This document shows, piece after piece, positions 17,555 to 25,724 of a DNA stretch of 64,000 bases (its first letter is position 1; every line of letters starts with the position of its first letter). The translations under genes and the position numbers were made by a program. The notes under the pieces were generated by a model that ran no database searches, was not told where the DNA came from, and saw only the letters and a list, made by a program, of their open reading frames with translations. Source of the DNA: Myxococcales bacterium (GTDB lineage: Bacteria > Myxococcota_A > Bradymonadia > Bradymonadales > GCA-2716585); NCBI GenBank assembly GCA_002716585.1, contig PBBL01000003.1, forward strand, positions 62,001-126,000. Reading direction: 5' to 3'.

Positions 17555-18526
17555 TCACCGCGCCACGACCACCCGCGCCGGTCGGATCAAGGCGTCCGCC
17601 TCGCCGACCCGGTCGGTGAACCGGTAGCCCGGCTGGTGGACCCGGGCGATGTGGTCCGCGGCGACCCGGCCCTCACCCGGCGCGACGCCGACCGCCTCAT
17701 GCAGGTGGGGATCGAACCGCTCGCCGACCTCGCCGAGGCGCTCCACCCCGGCGCGGCGGAGCACCTGCTCCATCTGCCGGGCGATGGCGCGGCTCCCCTC
17801 GACCCAGGGGTCGTCCTGATCGGGGTGGGCGGCGAGCGCCTGCTCCATGGTGTCCAGAGTCTCGACGTAGTCGCGCACCAGCCGCGCGCGGGCGGCGCGC
17901 TCGGCGCGCTCGATCTCCTCATCGTGGCGGCGGCGCTGGTTCTTGAGGTCCGCCGAGAGGCGGCGGACGCGCTCCTCCAGCGACGCGATCAGCTCTTGAT
18001 CGTCGGCGGTCAACTCCACCTCGGCGGGCAGCGCCTCAAACTCGGCGCGCAGCTCGTCGTTCTCCGACTCCAGCGCCGCGTTGGCGCCCTCAAGCGCTCG
18101 GACTCGAGCCTCCAGCGCCGCGTTGGTCGCCTGAAGCTCGGCGGCGCGAGCCTCCAGCTCCTCCGCGCGGGCCTGGAGCGCCGATCGCTGACGCTCATCG
18201 CGCGGGGCCGGGGCCTGGGGGGCGGCGCGCTGGAGTTCGGCGCCCAGCCGCTCGATCTCGCTCTGAAGGCGCGCCTCGCGCCGTCGCTGCCCGGCCACCT
18301 CCTCCTCACGCCTCGCGTCGCGCTCGCGCAGCGACTCCAGCTCGGCGACGAGCTGGTTGTAGGCGCGCCGCAGGCGGTCGCTGGGGCGCGACGCCTGCTG
18401 GTGTTGGTGCAGCGCCTCGCGCAGGCGCTCGTTCTCGCGCTGCGACCGCCGCAGCGCCTCCATCAGCTCCCGCGAGGACGGGGCGTTGTTGTATCGACCG
18501 TAGGGGAAGGGCCCTGAACCGTACAT
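17555..18526 (-). CDS. GrpE-family nucleotide exchange factor with an extended N-terminal coiled coil
   Basis: The last 140 residues are a recognisable GrpE: VRRLSADLKNQRRR in the long helix, VRDYVETLDTMEQALAAH, IARQMEQVLRRAGVERL, then the beta domain with FDPHLHEAVG and ending HQPGYRFTDR. GrpE releases ADP from DnaK. The protein is 323 residues, against about 190-200 for usual GrpE, because about 170 residues of Glu/Arg/Leu-rich coiled coil precede the core (LEARVRALEGANAALESEN-like). No dnaK or dnaJ gene is nearby, so this may be a paralogue serving a specialised Hsp70. ATG 18526 is preceded by GGGAGAA. Confidence 0.82.
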   Translation of the reverse strand: MYGSGPFPYGRYNNAPSSRELMEALRRSQRENERLREALHQHQQASRPSDRLRRAYNQLVAELESLRERDARREEEVAGQRRREARLQSEIERLGAELQRAAPQAPAPRDERQRSALQARAEELEARAAELQATNAALEARVRALEGANAALESENDELRAEFEALPAEVELTADDQELIASLEERVRRLSADLKNQRRRHDEEIERAERAARARLVRDYVETLDTMEQALAAHPDQDDPWVEGSRAIARQMEQVLRRAGVERLGEVGERFDPHLHEAVGVAPGEGRVAADHIARVHQPGYRFTDRVGEADALIRPARVVVAR

Positions 18527-18697
18527 GGTGCGTTCTCCCTTGTTGTCAGGCCTTCGCGGAGCGGGCCTGAACCATCGCTCGGGGTGAACCTAGGCACCAG
18601 CCTCGGTTGAGCAATGGCGCCCCCACACGACCCTGGACGGGGTGGGCGCGATCTGGTGTCATGGCCCTGGTGACCTTCGAACCTTTCAGGAGCGACC

Positions 18698-19432
18698 ATG
18701 AGCACCCCCGACGAGCAACGCGAGCGATGGCGGCGGCTTTGCCAGACCCGAGCCGATGCGATCCAGATCGAGTACGGCTGTGGGCCGCGGAGCCTGGAGA
18801 TCACCCTGACCGCGGACGGACCGGCGCGCGTCCGTCAGTACGGCGGGCCGATCTTTCGGATGGGCAGCCCGATGAACACGCGCAGCGACACCGTGAACCG
18901 TTGGAGCGGCCCTGCCGAGCCCGCCGACCTGCACGCCCGCGTCCTCAACGCCCTCGTCGCCAGCCCGTTCCCGATCCCCGAGGAGTTCTACCCGCCCTAC
19001 CCCGGCGAGGCGCCCAACCGGTTCCGACTGCGGCTGGGGGATGAGAGCGCGGAGATGTGCGTCGTCAGCCGCATGTGCGACGCGCACAAGCCCTTGAAGG
19101 AGGTCGTGGGGGAGCTGTCCTACCTCGGGTACAAGCTCAGCGAGAAGGGACCTGAGCCGGAGGCCGTGCCCAACCCCGACCTGGAGGACTGGGACAACAT
19201 CGACGCCCCTGGCCCCCGCTGGCCGCTCTCGAAGACACCCCCCAACCCGACGACGCCTCCCGGCGGCGCGGCGCCCCAGGCCGCCTCACCTCAGCCCGGC
19301 GCGCCACCCGCTCCTCAAGCGACCTCATCGTCTGGAGGTGGTGGGAGGTGGCTCGTCGTGCTGATCGTGGTCGGGTTGCTGATCGCCGCGGTCGTGGCGG
19401 CGGTGGTGTTTCTGCCCGGGCTGCTTGGGTGA
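18698..19432 (+). CDS. Tail-anchored membrane protein of unknown function
   Basis: ATG 18698 follows CAGGAGCGACC. The 244-residue product has a soluble N-terminal domain of about 150 residues with no signal peptide (EQRERWRRLCQTRADAIQ, RVLNALVASPFPIPEEFYPP, VVGELSYLGYKLSEKG). A Pro/Ala-rich linker of about 50 residues follows, and one membrane helix sits at the extreme C-terminus (WLVVLIVVGLLIAAVVAAVV). Nothing follows the helix but a few residues, so the N-terminal domain should face the cytoplasm. I do not recognise the soluble domain. It stands alone between a divergent GrpE gene and a convergent lipoprotein gene. Confidence 0.65.
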   Translation: MSTPDEQRERWRRLCQTRADAIQIEYGCGPRSLEITLTADGPARVRQYGGPIFRMGSPMNTRSDTVNRWSGPAEPADLHARVLNALVASPFPIPEEFYPPYPGEAPNRFRLRLGDESAEMCVVSRMCDAHKPLKEVVGELSYLGYKLSEKGPEPEAVPNPDLEDWDNIDAPGPRWPLSKTPPNPTTPPGGAAPQAASPQPGAPPAPQATSSSGGGGRWLVVLIVVGLLIAAVVAAVVFLPGLLG

Positions 19433-19450
19433 CCTCGCGCCCTCCATGGG

Positions 19451-21577
19451 TCAGCGCGGCGGCAGATCGGTTCGGCTGCACGAGGAGGGGGCCTCAGGGA
19501 CGTTGTCGACGCCGTCCACGCAGGTGAGCACCGCGAGGTGTTCGCCGTCCACCGGGCTGTTCCCCCGCATCAAGATGACGGTGTGCGCGCGCCCTTGTTC
19601 GAACTCGGGGCGGACGAAGTGGATGATCTCACCCTCGCAGGTCGGGTCGGCGGGGGCGCGCAAGACCATGGCTGCGTCGGCGGCGAGTTCGATGTACTCC
19701 GACGCCTCGTGGCGACCGAGGTTCGCCACGAGGGTGGCTCCCCTGCACAGCTCCACGCGCTCCATGCCCTCAAGCTCGTGGGCGAAGTGCATGAACCGGA
19801 CGCGGACGTTGTCGTACTCCTCGGGCGGCGTCAGATCGTCGCTGAAGGTGACGTAGTCCTGGACGCTGTTGACGGCGCTCTCGACGATCAGCGTGCGGGT
19901 GTCGTTGACCTCAAGATCCAGGTTCACGGCGCCGCTGGTCAGGCCGATGCAGCCGTTGGCCCCGAACACCTCAACCCAGTAACGGTGAGCGCCGGGGTCG
20001 AGCGCGTGGTAGCCCGAGACGAAGCGACCGCTCGCGTTGCCGACGTGATCCAGGTTGTTCCCGACGATCTGATTCCCCTCGCCACAGGCGAGCAGGACGG
20101 CCCCATCGTCCACGGAGATGAAGCGCACCGCGGGATCCCGATCGGGGGGCTCGGGGACGAGCACCTGCCCGGCGGGTGGGGTGTCGTCGTCACCCCCAGC
20201 CCAGAGCAGCGTCCCGCCGTCGCCGACGATCCAGAGTTGCCCTTCGGCGCCGTGGACCGCGTTGAGGTTCGCGTCGGTCCCGGACGCGATGGTGCGCCAC
20301 CCCGCGCCATCGAACCAGAGCACGAGCCCGCCGTCACCGACGGCCCAGGCGTCGCTCGCTGAGGAGGCCCACACGCCTCGCAGATCCCTGGCAGACGGGT
20401 GCGTGAGCGATGACCAGACCCCGTCGATCTTCCAGTGAAGCTCTCCGGCCGGGCCCGCGGTGAAGACCGACCCGTCGTCCAGCGCGAAGATGTCGTAGGC
20501 CACCCCCTCCACCTCCTCGTTGATGATGTCGCCCGGCACGCTGGGGACGACGCGCATGAGCCTCCCTTCGAACGAGAGCCAGGTCTCGCGCTCGAACTCA
20601 CCGCCGATCAAAAACGAGCTGTCGATCGGGCAGGGATCAGGCCGCGGGTTGAAGCCTTCCTCGCCGGGGCAATCGTTGGCGAAGAAGCTCTGCCAACCGG
20701 ACTGCCGATCCTGAGCAGACCCGTTGTAGATCAGCCCCGCGGTCGGCCCCGACGCGACGACGACCTCGCGGGAGCCATACTCGCGCATGCTGATGTGGGT
20801 GAACCGGTACTCCAACGCGAAGCGGACGCTTCGCCACTCGGCGTTGGCGTACCGCGCGAGGATCCCAGGGCGGTACTCGGTGACGAAGGTCGTGCCGCGC
20901 GTGGGTCCGCCTGTGACGGCGAGCGTGCGTCGGATGTCGTTGGCTGAAGGGGGCCACCAGGACACCACGCCGTCTTGAATTTGTACGGGGACGTCGCCCG
21001 CGATCAGGACACGCCCACCGTGTTCAGCCCAGACGTCGAGGAGGCGCTCCTCGACGCCCACCTCCACGATCGCGAGGGACGGCGCGGTGGGTCGCTCCGC
21101 GTCGTCGCCGCTGTCTTCAGAGCCGCTGTCAGCGAGGCCCGTGTCCTCCTCCGGGGTCGTGTCTTCGGGGGAGGTGTCTTCTGTGGTGTCGGTGGGCTCT
21201 GTGTCGCCTGAGTCCGAGTCCGCGACCTCGGTGTCCGTTGGGGTGGTGTCTTCTGAAGCGGTGTCGTCGAGGGCTGTGTCCTCTGGGGTGTCCTCGGCGG
21301 CGTCCTCCACGACCGTGGTGTCTGGCGAGGTGGTGTCCGCTTGAGCGGCGGTGTCTTCGGAGGCGGTGTCCGCGAGGGTCGTGTCAGCGGCCGTCGCGTC
21401 GGAGGGTTCGGACGTGTCGAGGCTCGCGTCGGCCGCGCCTCCGCCTGTGTCCTCGGTCGCCGCGCTGGAGCCTGCGTCATCTCCGCAAGCCGACATGAGC
21501 ACGGCCATCAAGCACGCGATCCCTGTTCCCAAAACCAGACGCTTGTTGTTCACGGTCATCTCCATGGTTGAGGCCAT
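19451..21577 (-). CDS. Large lipoprotein: Asp-Thr-rich stalk, beta-propeller-like region, DUF4397-like C-terminus
   Basis: The signal peptide ends in lipobox VLMSAC (start uncertain among 21559-21580). About 125 residues of Asp/Thr/Glu repeats follow (DTTLADTASEDT, DTTPTDTEVADSDSGDTE) and form an extended acidic stalk. The globular part contains propeller-like blades with Trp and Gly (RGVWASSASDAWAVGDGG, LNAVHGAEGQLWIVGDGGT), typical of the photosystem-II-stability/BNR-like repeats of myxobacterial surface proteins. The last 130 residues (VRVRFMHFAHELEGMERVEL ... YIELAADAAMVLRAP) resemble DUF4397, an Ig-like domain. The protein is about 708 residues and probably surface exposed. A binding role is likely; no catalytic motif is seen. 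Confidence 0.72.
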   Translation of the reverse strand: MASTMEMTVNNKRLVLGTGIACLMAVLMSACGDDAGSSAATEDTGGGAADASLDTSEPSDATAADTTLADTASEDTAAQADTTSPDTTVVEDAAEDTPEDTALDDTASEDTTPTDTEVADSDSGDTEPTDTTEDTSPEDTTPEEDTGLADSGSEDSGDDAERPTAPSLAIVEVGVEERLLDVWAEHGGRVLIAGDVPVQIQDGVVSWWPPSANDIRRTLAVTGGPTRGTTFVTEYRPGILARYANAEWRSVRFALEYRFTHISMREYGSREVVVASGPTAGLIYNGSAQDRQSGWQSFFANDCPGEEGFNPRPDPCPIDSSFLIGGEFERETWLSFEGRLMRVVPSVPGDIINEEVEGVAYDIFALDDGSVFTAGPAGELHWKIDGVWSSLTHPSARDLRGVWASSASDAWAVGDGGLVLWFDGAGWRTIASGTDANLNAVHGAEGQLWIVGDGGTLLWAGGDDDTPPAGQVLVPEPPDRDPAVRFISVDDGAVLLACGEGNQIVGNNLDHVGNASGRFVSGYHALDPGAHRYWVEVFGANGCIGLTSGAVNLDLEVNDTRTLIVESAVNSVQDYVTFSDDLTPPEEYDNVRVRFMHFAHELEGMERVELCRGATLVANLGRHEASEYIELAADAAMVLRAPADPTCEGEIIHFVRPEFEQGRAHTVILMRGNSPVDGEHLAVLTCVDGVDNVPEAPSSCSRTDLPPR

Positions 21578-21658
21578 CACCGCGCCACTTTATCGGAAGC
21601 GTCTGCTGCGCGCGATAGGAACGGGGAGGCGGTCGGTGTCTTGAGGTGGGCGCGTCGG

Positions 21659-22672
21659 TTACGGAGGGGTGGGGCGCCGCTCCTCAAGCGCCGCGGCGAA
21701 CCGCTCCCCGAGCCCCCACTGCCCCTGGGCGTTGAAGTGGAGCCGATCGAACATCAGCGGCAGCCCCTCGGTGTCCACGAGCCGTACCCCTGGTGAGGTC
21801 CGCGCGACCTCGGCCTGGGCCTCGCGGACCTGCTTGAGGCGTGGCAGCTTCGGCCCTGAGATCTGGCCGATGACGAAGATCATCTCGGGGGCCGCGAGGT
21901 CGCGCCGCACCTGCACGATGAACCGCGCGAGGTTGCGCCGGTAGTGCTGCGCGCCGTGCCGCTCCGCGGCGTCGCGCTCACCCTGCATCCAGAACATCGC
22001 GACCAGCTCCGGCTCGCCGCCTTCGGCGCGGATCGCCTCCAGCCCCTGACGGACGATGTGGAGGAAGCGGCGGTACATTGGCCCGCGCCGTCGCGGCCCC
22101 GGGCGCCAGTCATGGCTGAGGCTCGTCCAGTGCATGGCGTACTTGAGCAGCACCAGCCGCTCCCCTGGCGTTCGAGCCGCCAGCCGCTTCCCCAGGGACA
22201 GCTCCGGCCCGAACCGCCCGCGGATCAGGCTCGCAGGCCCGAGCGGCTTCAGCTCACGCCTCCCACCGGCGTCCCAGCGCCGCCCCGGCTGATCCCAGTG
22301 GATCCGCACCGGCAGCTCATGGCGCTCGGGCCAGGGCTCGGGGAGCCGATCGAGGAACCCGTGCCCGTTCATGTTCGATTGCCCGGCCAGCAGGTAGACG
22401 CGGACCCGGTTGGGCGAAGGCGTCTCATCTTGAGAGGGCTCCTCCGTCTCGGCGCGCTCGACGACTGGGGCAGGGTTGGGCGCCTTCGGTGGCGCCGGGG
22501 CGCGCGTCTCAGGTTGAGACGCGCGCGGGGGTTCGGATGGGGCCTGAAGGGGCTTGGAGGGGGTGGGCGTCTCAGGTTGAGACGCGGGGGAGCAGCCGAG
22601 GGCGATCGCGAGGAGGAGGCAGCACAGGAGGCTCAGGGGTTGGCGATGCGCTGTACGAGGTAGCCGAGCCAT
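21659..22672 (-). CDS. SASA-domain (sialate O-acetylesterase-like) lipoprotein esterase
   Basis: This 337-residue lipoprotein (lipobox AIALGC, Cys27) has a Pro/Glu/Thr-rich linker of about 60 residues and then an SGNH-type esterase domain of the carbohydrate esterase 6/SASA kind. The nucleophile motif is YLLAGQSNMNG, the oxyanion/QGE motif is FWMQGERDAA, and the catalytic Asp-His pair is in DRLHFNAQG. Such enzymes remove acetyl groups from sialic acids or plant polysaccharides. The start overlaps the end of the upstream M20 peptidase gene by 40 bases, suggesting translational coupling. Three copies of a palindrome lie inside the linker and encode SQPET/SQDET. Confidence 0.82.
   Translation of the reverse strand: MARLPRTAHRQPLSLLCCLLLAIALGCSPASQPETPTPSKPLQAPSEPPRASQPETRAPAPPKAPNPAPVVERAETEEPSQDETPSPNRVRVYLLAGQSNMNGHGFLDRLPEPWPERHELPVRIHWDQPGRRWDAGGRRELKPLGPASLIRGRFGPELSLGKRLAARTPGERLVLLKYAMHWTSLSHDWRPGPRRRGPMYRRFLHIVRQGLEAIRAEGGEPELVAMFWMQGERDAAERHGAQHYRRNLARFIVQVRRDLAAPEMIFVIGQISGPKLPRLKQVREAQAEVARTSPGVRLVDTEGLPLMFDRLHFNAQGQWGLGERFAAALEERRPTPP
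22423..22585. repeat. Three GTCTCA/TGAGAC palindromes inside the SASA esterase linker
   Basis: Copies are TCTCA-TCT-TGAGA at 22423-22435, a 12-bp perfect inverted repeat with a 3-base loop at 22500-22526 (GCGCGCGTCTCA / TGAGACGCGCGC), and GCGTCTCA-GGT-TGAGACGC at 22567-22585. On the coding strand each reads Ser-Gln-Pro/Asp-Glu-Thr. Two more copies lie at 24244-24283. Confidence 0.8.
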
Positions 22673-24210
22673 CGGGCGTGGTCTGCCATGGTCTGGAGGG
22701 TCGTGAACTCTTTTTCGCTCTCCGGGGCGAAGTAGCCCGTCCCGAGGTTGGCCAGCGCCACGCCCTTGTCAAGAAAGGGATCGACCCCCGTGCCACCACG
22801 GATGGGCTGGATGGGCGCGGTCAGCCCCAGCGCCGCCGCGGCCTCCTGGGGCCACTGGATCAGCTCCGGGCGATCGGCGAGCCGTGGCCCCATGTTCTCA
22901 TATTGCTGCGTGATGGTCACCTCCAGGTCGTCGCCCACCTGCGCGCGGACGTGCTCCTGGCGCTCGGCGAGCTGATCGCGGGCGAAGTCGCGCAGCCGGA
23001 CGTCGAGGCGGAGGTGGTCCCCATCGGGCACGAGCCGGTAGGGCTGGGAGTAGCCCTGGTAGCCCTCGGAGTCCTCGGCGGCCAGCGTGAAGCCTGGCTC
23101 CGAGTTCAAGAAGCGGTAGATGAACCGCAGCGCCTCCTCCGCCGCGACCTCGCGTTCGCGGGGCTTCGATCTCAAGACGCACCGCTCCAGTGGAGCGGAC
23201 CACGAGGCCCCCCGGGGGGCGTGGGGGCCGACGACGCGCTCCAGCGCCTGCTCGAGGTCGGTCAACGCCTCACGATCGCGGACCCACGCCTGAAGCTGTG
23301 CGTCGCAGTCGCGCTCCGGGTCGGACGCGAACCAGGTGAGCTGGACCTCGTCGGAGATCCCTTCGCGCTCCAGCTCGATCAGCAGCTCCGCCGCGAGGCG
23401 AGTCGCGGGGCGGTGCCCCTCGGCCTTGGCGGTGGCGCCGTGGGTGTTGACGCCCTTGATCTCAAAGCGAACCTCCAGCCCCTCCGCCGGGGGCGCCTCG
23501 CTGCGGCGCGGGAAGCGGATCGCGGCCTGGGCGGCGTTGAAGTTCTCGATGTTGATCTCAAGCGGGTCGAGCCCGTCGAGCGTGTACCCCATCGTGACGC
23601 CCCGCTCGGACAGCAGCTCGGCCAGGCCGATCAGCGCCTCGCTGCGGCCGATCTCCTCGTCCGGGCGCGCGATCAGCAGCAGCCTCGGGTGGGGCACCTC
23701 GGGGTTGGTCGCCAGCAGCCAGGCCAGGGTCATCATGTGGGTCAGCCCCAGCTTGTCGTCGAGGCCGAACGGGGCGTCGCCCGGCCCATACACCACGTCG
23801 TGCCCCAGGTAGCGCTCCAGCGCCGGGTAGTTCGCGGTCGTCACCTCCAGGCCCGGGTTGGCCGGGTAGGGCACCCGCGCCCCGTCCCACGCAGGCTGGA
23901 GGTTGAGGCCGTCGATGGCGTGGGTGCCGCGCGCCGTGTCCAGGTGGATCATCAGCGCGATCGGCGGCGCGTCCGGCGACGCCCCCCGCGCGGGCAACGT
24001 GGCGATCATGTTGGCGTAGGCGTCGCGCTCCACCTCGGCGCCCAGCTCCGTGAAGAACCGCTCCAGCTCCTCGGACAGCTCGACCTGCCCCGGCGTGCTC
24101 GGGATCGCGTCCGAGGTCTCGTCGCTGCTGCTGTCGATCCGCACCACCTGCTCCAGGTGGGTCCGGGCGCGTTCGGCGATGGCGTCGTTGGTCTGCTTGA
24201 AGGGCTGCAT
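22633..24210 (-). CDS. M20-family metallopeptidase (PepT/tripeptide aminopeptidase-like)
   Basis: I chose ATG 24210 (CTGGAGCACCACC before it), giving 525 residues. The dizinc site motifs are in order: ALMIHLDTARG (His and Asp), GLDDKLGLTHM (bridging Asp, like GADDKAG of PepT) and RPDEEIGRSEA (catalytic Glu pair). The dimerisation domain carries VNTHGATAK, and the C-terminal IRGGTGVDPF and LGTGYFAPESEKEF resemble the closing part of PepT. It is longer than PepT (about 410 residues) because of extra sequence in the lid and dimerisation region. It probably trims short peptides in the cytoplasm. It is followed by the SASA esterase gene and preceded by a hairpin that separates it from nqrM. Confidence 0.85.
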   Translation of the reverse strand: MQPFKQTNDAIAERARTHLEQVVRIDSSSDETSDAIPSTPGQVELSEELERFFTELGAEVERDAYANMIATLPARGASPDAPPIALMIHLDTARGTHAIDGLNLQPAWDGARVPYPANPGLEVTTANYPALERYLGHDVVYGPGDAPFGLDDKLGLTHMMTLAWLLATNPEVPHPRLLLIARPDEEIGRSEALIGLAELLSERGVTMGYTLDGLDPLEINIENFNAAQAAIRFPRRSEAPPAEGLEVRFEIKGVNTHGATAKAEGHRPATRLAAELLIELEREGISDEVQLTWFASDPERDCDAQLQAWVRDREALTDLEQALERVVGPHAPRGASWSAPLERCVLRSKPREREVAAEEALRFIYRFLNSEPGFTLAAEDSEGYQGYSQPYRLVPDGDHLRLDVRLRDFARDQLAERQEHVRAQVGDDLEVTITQQYENMGPRLADRPELIQWPQEAAAALGLTAPIQPIRGGTGVDPFLDKGVALANLGTGYFAPESEKEFTTLQTMADHARWLGYLVQRIANP

Positions 24211-24243
24211 GGTGGTGCTCCAGATCGCTGGGGAGGAGGGGCG

Positions 24244-24283
24244 TCTCATCTTGAGAGGGGAGCCGTCTCAACGTGAGACGGCT
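24244..24283. repeat. Two GTCTCA/TGAGAC palindromes between nqrM and the M20 peptidase gene
   Basis: TCTCA-TCT-TGAGA at 24244-24256 is identical over 19 bases to the copy at 22421. AGCCGTCTCA-ACG-TGAGACGGCT at 24261-24283 has 10-bp perfect arms and could terminate the nqr operon, although no T-tract follows it on the minus strand. Confidence 0.75.
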
Positions 24284-24313
24284 GAGCGGGGTGTGCCTGA
24301 GGTGGAGGCGGCG

Positions 24314-24574
24314 TCAGTCGCCGATCACGAGCCCCTTGTCCGTGAGGCGCACGGCAGAGGCGCTGTGGTTGTGCTCGGGGTCGCCGCACTCGGACGGGAC
24401 GGCCTGGCCGATCTGCTCGCAGGCGCGCGGGAGGTTGTTGCGCTCGCAGAAGCAGTCGTCGCCGCCGGTCCCACCGCACGAGCCCTTGAGCTCGCGGTTG
24501 CTGAAGATGACGCCGACCGCCATACCGGCCATCAGGAGCGCGAACATGACCAGGGTCAACAAGAAGATCTGCAT
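24314..24574 (-). CDS. nqrM: Na+-NQR maturation protein NqrM
   Basis: NqrM is a small membrane protein needed for assembly of the sodium-pumping NADH:quinone oxidoreductase, probably for inserting iron between NqrD and NqrE. This 86-residue protein has one N-terminal membrane helix (IFLLTLVMFALLMAGMAVGV) followed by the family motif GVIFSNRELKGSCGG. It has five Cys (33, 41, 43, 52, 63), in line with the conserved Cys cluster of the family. It lies 14 bases after apbE, the same order as in Vibrio-type nqr operons. A 10-bp-arm hairpin lies about 30 bases beyond its stop. Confidence 0.9.
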   Translation of the reverse strand: MQIFLLTLVMFALLMAGMAVGVIFSNRELKGSCGGTGGDDCFCERNNLPRACEQIGQAVPSECGDPEHNHSASAVRLTDKGLVIGD

Positions 24575-24588
24575 GTCGTCGTGCCTCC

Positions 24589-25698
24589 TCAGGGGGCGCT
24601 CGTCGCCCCCGCGTCTTTTTTGTCGGGGCGGAGGGCCTCAAAGGCCGGTGTGGCCTTCTCGATGAAGCGCCCCGTCGGGTCCTTGATGATGAACAGCGCG
24701 GTCAGCTCCTGCTTGAGCGCCAGCTCGTAGCCCGCCTCCTCGCCGAGGACGTTGAGGGCGGTCGCGAGCCCGTCGGCGGTCATGCAGTCCTTGTGCAGCA
24801 CGCTCACCGACGCCAGCCGGTGGGTCACGGGTCGCCCGGTGACCGGGTTGATCGTGTGCGAGACGCGCTGCCCGCGCTCATCTTCGTAGAAGTTGCGGTA
24901 GTTGCCCGACGTCGCCAGCGACGTGTCGGCGAGCATGACCACCTCATGGATGGCGCGGGCGTTCTCGTCGGGCTTCTCGATCCCGATGCGCCAGGCCCCC
25001 CCTCGGGGGCTCTCGCCACGAGCGCGCACCTCGCCGCCCACCTCCACCATGTAATCCTTGTGACCGAGGCTGTCCAGCGCCCGGGCCACCTGGTCGACGC
25101 CGTACCCCTTGGCGATCGCCGACAGATCGACGTACACGCCGGGGTGGGCCTTGGTGAGCGACGGGGCCTTGGGGTCGAGGGTGAGCTTGTCGGCGCCGAC
25201 GATCGCCTTCAGCTCGGCGAGCTTCTCCTCGGAGGGGGGCTCCCCGCGCGAGTTGGGGCCGAAGCCCCAGGCGTTGACCAGCGGGCCGACGGTGACGTCG
25301 AACGCCCCGCCCGACAGCGCCCCGACGCGGAGCGCCTCGGCGGTGACGGTGGCGAGTTCAGCGCTGATGGGGACGGGGTCGGTGGAGGGGTTGGCGTTGA
25401 AGCGGGACAGCTCGCTGTCGGCCTGGTAGGTGGACATCCGGGCGTTGACGTTGGCGAGCGCGGCCTGGATGGCGGCCTCGGCGGCCTCTCGGTCGCCGCC
25501 CGCGTCGCCGGGGAGGACCTTGACGTTGTAGGTGGTCCCCATGGTGGGGCCCGAGAAGGTCCACGCCTCGTTGTTGGCGTCGCCGTCGGGGCGGCGCATG
25601 AAGAGGGCGACGAAGAGGGCGGCGACGAAGATCATGGGGAGGACGAAGCGGCGCAGCGCGCCGGGTCCGTCGTCACCTGGAGGGGCGGGGAGGGCCAT
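24589..25698 (-). CDS. apbE: FAD:protein FMN transferase ApbE
   Basis: ApbE attaches FMN through a phosphoester to Thr in an (S/T)GAT motif of NqrB and NqrC. This 369-residue protein has an N-terminal membrane helix (FVLPMIFVAALFVALFM) instead of a lipobox, so it is anchored facing the periplasm. Recognisable parts are SGPTMGTTYNVKV, AFDVTVGPLVNAWGFG, LSAIAKGYGVDQVA, YMVEVGGEVRARG, SHTINPVTGRPV (the Mg/FAD site) and ADGLATALNVLG. It sits between nqrF and nqrM, and both of its expected substrates (NqrB and NqrC) are encoded upstream in the same operon. Confidence 0.93.
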   Translation of the reverse strand: MALPAPPGDDGPGALRRFVLPMIFVAALFVALFMRRPDGDANNEAWTFSGPTMGTTYNVKVLPGDAGGDREAAEAAIQAALANVNARMSTYQADSELSRFNANPSTDPVPISAELATVTAEALRVGALSGGAFDVTVGPLVNAWGFGPNSRGEPPSEEKLAELKAIVGADKLTLDPKAPSLTKAHPGVYVDLSAIAKGYGVDQVARALDSLGHKDYMVEVGGEVRARGESPRGGAWRIGIEKPDENARAIHEVVMLADTSLATSGNYRNFYEDERGQRVSHTINPVTGRPVTHRLASVSVLHKDCMTADGLATALNVLGEEAGYELALKQELTALFIIKDPTGRFIEKATPAFEALRPDKKDAGATSAP

Positions 25699-25724
25699 GG
25701 GGGTACCGGGCAGGTCGGGGGCGA

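Noticed and set aside
17098-17619. Plus-strand frame of 173 codons beside the Cys-rich lipoprotein gene
   Set aside because: It is mostly antisense to the repeat lipoprotein and runs into the GrpE 3' end; no start context or family signal is seen.
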